Origin: Bacteroidales bacterium
GTDB lineage: Bacteria > Bacteroidota > Bacteroidia > Bacteroidales > UBA12077
NCBI GenBank assembly: GCA_030611105.1
Contig: JAUWQL010000009.1
Span: forward strand, 1 to 44,944
Reading direction: 5' to 3'
Length of the DNA: 44,944 nt
Part shown: piece by piece, positions 43,407-44,944 of the stretch
Layout of the letters: each line of letters begins with the position of its first letter
Numbering within the stretch: the first letter of the stretch is position 1
Made by a program: the position numbers and the translations under genes
The notes under the pieces: model-generated
Told to the model about the DNA's origin: nothing
The model's database searches: none
The model's input: only the letters and a program-made list of their open reading frames with translations

Positions 43407-44792
43407 ATGGATAGTTCAAAATCGGGAGAATCTCAAAAGCTATATATTGAAACCTACGGATGTCAAATGAACGTTGCAGACAGTGAGGTTGTTGTTTCTG
43501 TAATGGAAGATAAAGGTTATGTAGTTACAGAAGATATAAACGAAGCAGATATTATTCTGGTAAACACATGTTCTATCAGAGAAAATGCTGAACAACGTAT
43601 TTGGGGTCGTTTAGATGTTTTTAAACAAATTAAAAAGAAAAAACCTGAACTTACCATAGGTGTAATTGGCTGCATGGCAGAAAGACTTAAGGAAAAATTA
43701 ATTGAAGAAAAGAAAATTGTTGATCTGGTAGTAGGACCAGATGCTTATAGAAGTTTACCCGAATTACTGAAAACTGTAGAAACAGGACAAAAAGCAATAA
43801 ACGTGATCTTGTCGAAGGAAGAAACTTATGCAGATATAAGCCCTGTAAGACTGGATAAAAACGGCGTTTCAGCTTTTATTTCTATCATGCGAGGTTGTAA
43901 TAATATGTGTTCATATTGCATTGTTCCTTATGTTCGTGGGGCAGAACGCAGCAGAGATCCACAATCGATATTAAAAGAAGCTGAAGATCTATTTCAAAAA
44001 GGATATAAAGAAATTACTTTATTAGGACAAAATGTAGATTCGTATAGCTGGAAATCAGAAGATAATGACCTGCCTACCGGACAAGCAAGCGGCAGACAAG
44101 GTAAAATCATAAAATTTGCTCAATTACTTGAGATGGTTGCAAAAATTAGTTCTGCATTAAGAATAAGATTTTCAACATCGCATCCAAAGGACATGTCAGA
44201 TGATGTGCTTTTTACAATGGCAATGTACAGTAATATATGTAATCATATTCATTTACCGGCACAATCGGGAAGTACAAATGTTCTTGAAAAAATGAAACGT
44301 GGTTATACACGTGAATGGTATATGGACAGAATAATGGCAATAAAAAAGATCTTGCCTGATTGTTCTATTTCGACAGATATAATGACTGGATTTTCTGGTG
44401 AAACAGAAGAAGATCACCAAGACACATTAAACTTGATGACCTGGGTTAATTATGATTATTCTTTCATGTTTAAATATTCGGAGCGACCTAAAACTTATGC
44501 AGCAAGACATTTAAAAAATGATATAACTGAAGAAATTAAATCAAGAAGGTTAACTGAAATTATTGAATTACAAGGAAAATTATCGGAAATAAGCAAGAAA
44601 ATAGATCTGGGAAAAGTATTTGAAGTACTGGTTGAGGGAGTTTCAAAAAAATCAACGGATCATTTATTTGGCAGAAATTCACAAAATAAAGTAGTTGTTT
44701 TTCCTAAACAAAATTATAAAACCGGAGATTATGTTTTTGTAGAAATTACTGAGTGTACATCAGCTACGCTTATTGGAGAACCTATTAAATAA
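43407..44792 (+). CDS. miaB: tRNA-2-methylthio-N6-dimethylallyladenosine synthase
   Basis: A 461-residue MiaB, the radical SAM methylthiotransferase that acts on i6A37 of tRNAs reading codons that begin with U. The N-terminal UPF0004 domain carries cluster ligands C19 (YGCQMN), C55 (NTCSIRE) and C89 (GCMAER). The radical SAM cluster is C164-x3-C168-x2-C171 (RGCNNMCSYC). LPAQSGS, MKRGYTREWY and a C-terminal TRAM domain (about 395-455) follow. Between the LLGQNVDSYSW strand and the FAQLLEMV helix is an extra DLPTGQASGRQG (221-232), encoded by a degenerate palindromic repeat. The insertion lies in a loop, so the enzyme is probably active. Confidence 0.95.
   Translation: MDSSKSGESQKLYIETYGCQMNVADSEVVVSVMEDKGYVVTEDINEADIILVNTCSIRENAEQRIWGRLDVFKQIKKKKPELTIGVIGCMAERLKEKLIEEKKIVDLVVGPDAYRSLPELLKTVETGQKAINVILSKEETYADISPVRLDKNGVSAFISIMRGCNNMCSYCIVPYVRGAERSRDPQSILKEAEDLFQKGYKEITLLGQNVDSYSWKSEDNDLPTGQASGRQGKIIKFAQLLEMVAKISSALRIRFSTSHPKDMSDDVLFTMAMYSNICNHIHLPAQSGSTNVLEKMKRGYTREWYMDRIMAIKKILPDCSISTDIMTGFSGETEEDHQDTLNLMTWVNYDYSFMFKYSERPKTYAARHLKNDITEEIKSRRLTEIIELQGKLSEISKKIDLGKVFEVLVEGVSKKSTDHLFGRNSQNKVVVFPKQNYKTGDYVFVEITECTSATLIGEPIK
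44069..44101 (+). repeat. Palindromic-type repeat inserted in frame in miaB
   Basis: This 33-bp segment starts CCTGCCTACCGGACAAGCAA and is clearly GC-richer than the surrounding gene. It looks like a decayed copy of a CCTGCCT/AGGCAGG palindrome of the kind scattered through Bacteroidota genomes. It adds exactly 11 codons, so the miaB frame is kept. Confidence 0.55.
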
Positions 44793-44944
44793 TTAGAATA
44801 TTTGTAACGGATCAGTGCTAAAAATACAAAAATATATTCTGTCATTAACAAGTTTCGAACAGTATCTTGTGGCTTAAATATTTAGAATCAAAAAAAGCAA
44901 CCATTATCAACAAAAAACTTATGTTATTCTTGATAAATAATGCT
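44793..44944. other. Region after miaB with no recognised feature
   Basis: AT-rich sequence to the window end. I see no gene start, RNA gene or convincing terminator hairpin. Confidence 0.5.

Overview
The window is AT-rich chromosomal DNA from a member of the Bacteroidota, most likely a Bacteroidales/Marinilabiliales-type bacterium. Evidence for this is the Bacteroidota-type -7 promoter elements (TAnnTTTG) before many genes, the scarcity of Shine-Dalgarno sites, the PASTA-tailed FtsI, the FtsL-like protein, the long MraY and PurF variants, LptC as a lipoprotein, and a GldN-like lipoprotein. No tRNA, rRNA, CRISPR array or recognisable transposase or integrase was seen.

Layout. Positions 1-314 hold two tandem promoters that fire leftwards out of the window, and one rightward promoter. 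From 315 to 5048 (+) come a polyprenol-phosphate mannosyltransferase, dihydroorotase, an orphan HARE-HTH/PD-(D/E)XK protein with cassette-like flanks, a GldN-like lipoprotein and a 2-hydroxyacid dehydrogenase. Aspartate kinase (-) converges on the last of these and is divergent from fbp and mfd (+). From 10999 to 17519 (+) runs an envelope block: coaX, an outer-membrane beta-barrel, a TPR protein, lptC, a small membrane protein and a PpiD-like foldase. A B12-type radical SAM gene (-) faces it across a shared terminator.

From 19097 to 35679 (-) lies a complete division and cell wall (dcw) cluster, read mraZ-rsmH-ftsL-ftsI-murE-mraY-murD-ftsW-murG-[ORF6N gene]-murC-ftsQ-ftsA-ftsZ-yqeY. A four-unit MraZ operator sits at its head. 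The DNPR motif of MurE indicates meso-diaminopimelate peptidoglycan, whose precursor pathway starts with aspartate kinase. Divergent from mraZ are two acyltransferases resembling the GlsA/GlsB glycine-lipid pair. They are followed by a long PurF, a SPOR protein, a LEA14-like lipoprotein, glycerol kinase and YebC (all -), then miaB (+).

The most unusual structure is inside the dcw cluster. An ORF6N-domain gene separates murG from murC, and the first 15 codons of murC are present twice. A diverged, truncated murC start remains just behind murG, and the intact murC follows the ORF6N gene. The 44-bp direct repeat (39/44 identical, with only synonymous or conservative differences) looks like the scar of an element that integrated into the murC start and restored the gene. 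Other notable structures are a perfect 46-bp palindrome that encodes part of the LptC signal peptide, an in-frame palindromic-repeat insertion in miaB, and the cassette-like HARE/nuclease gene.
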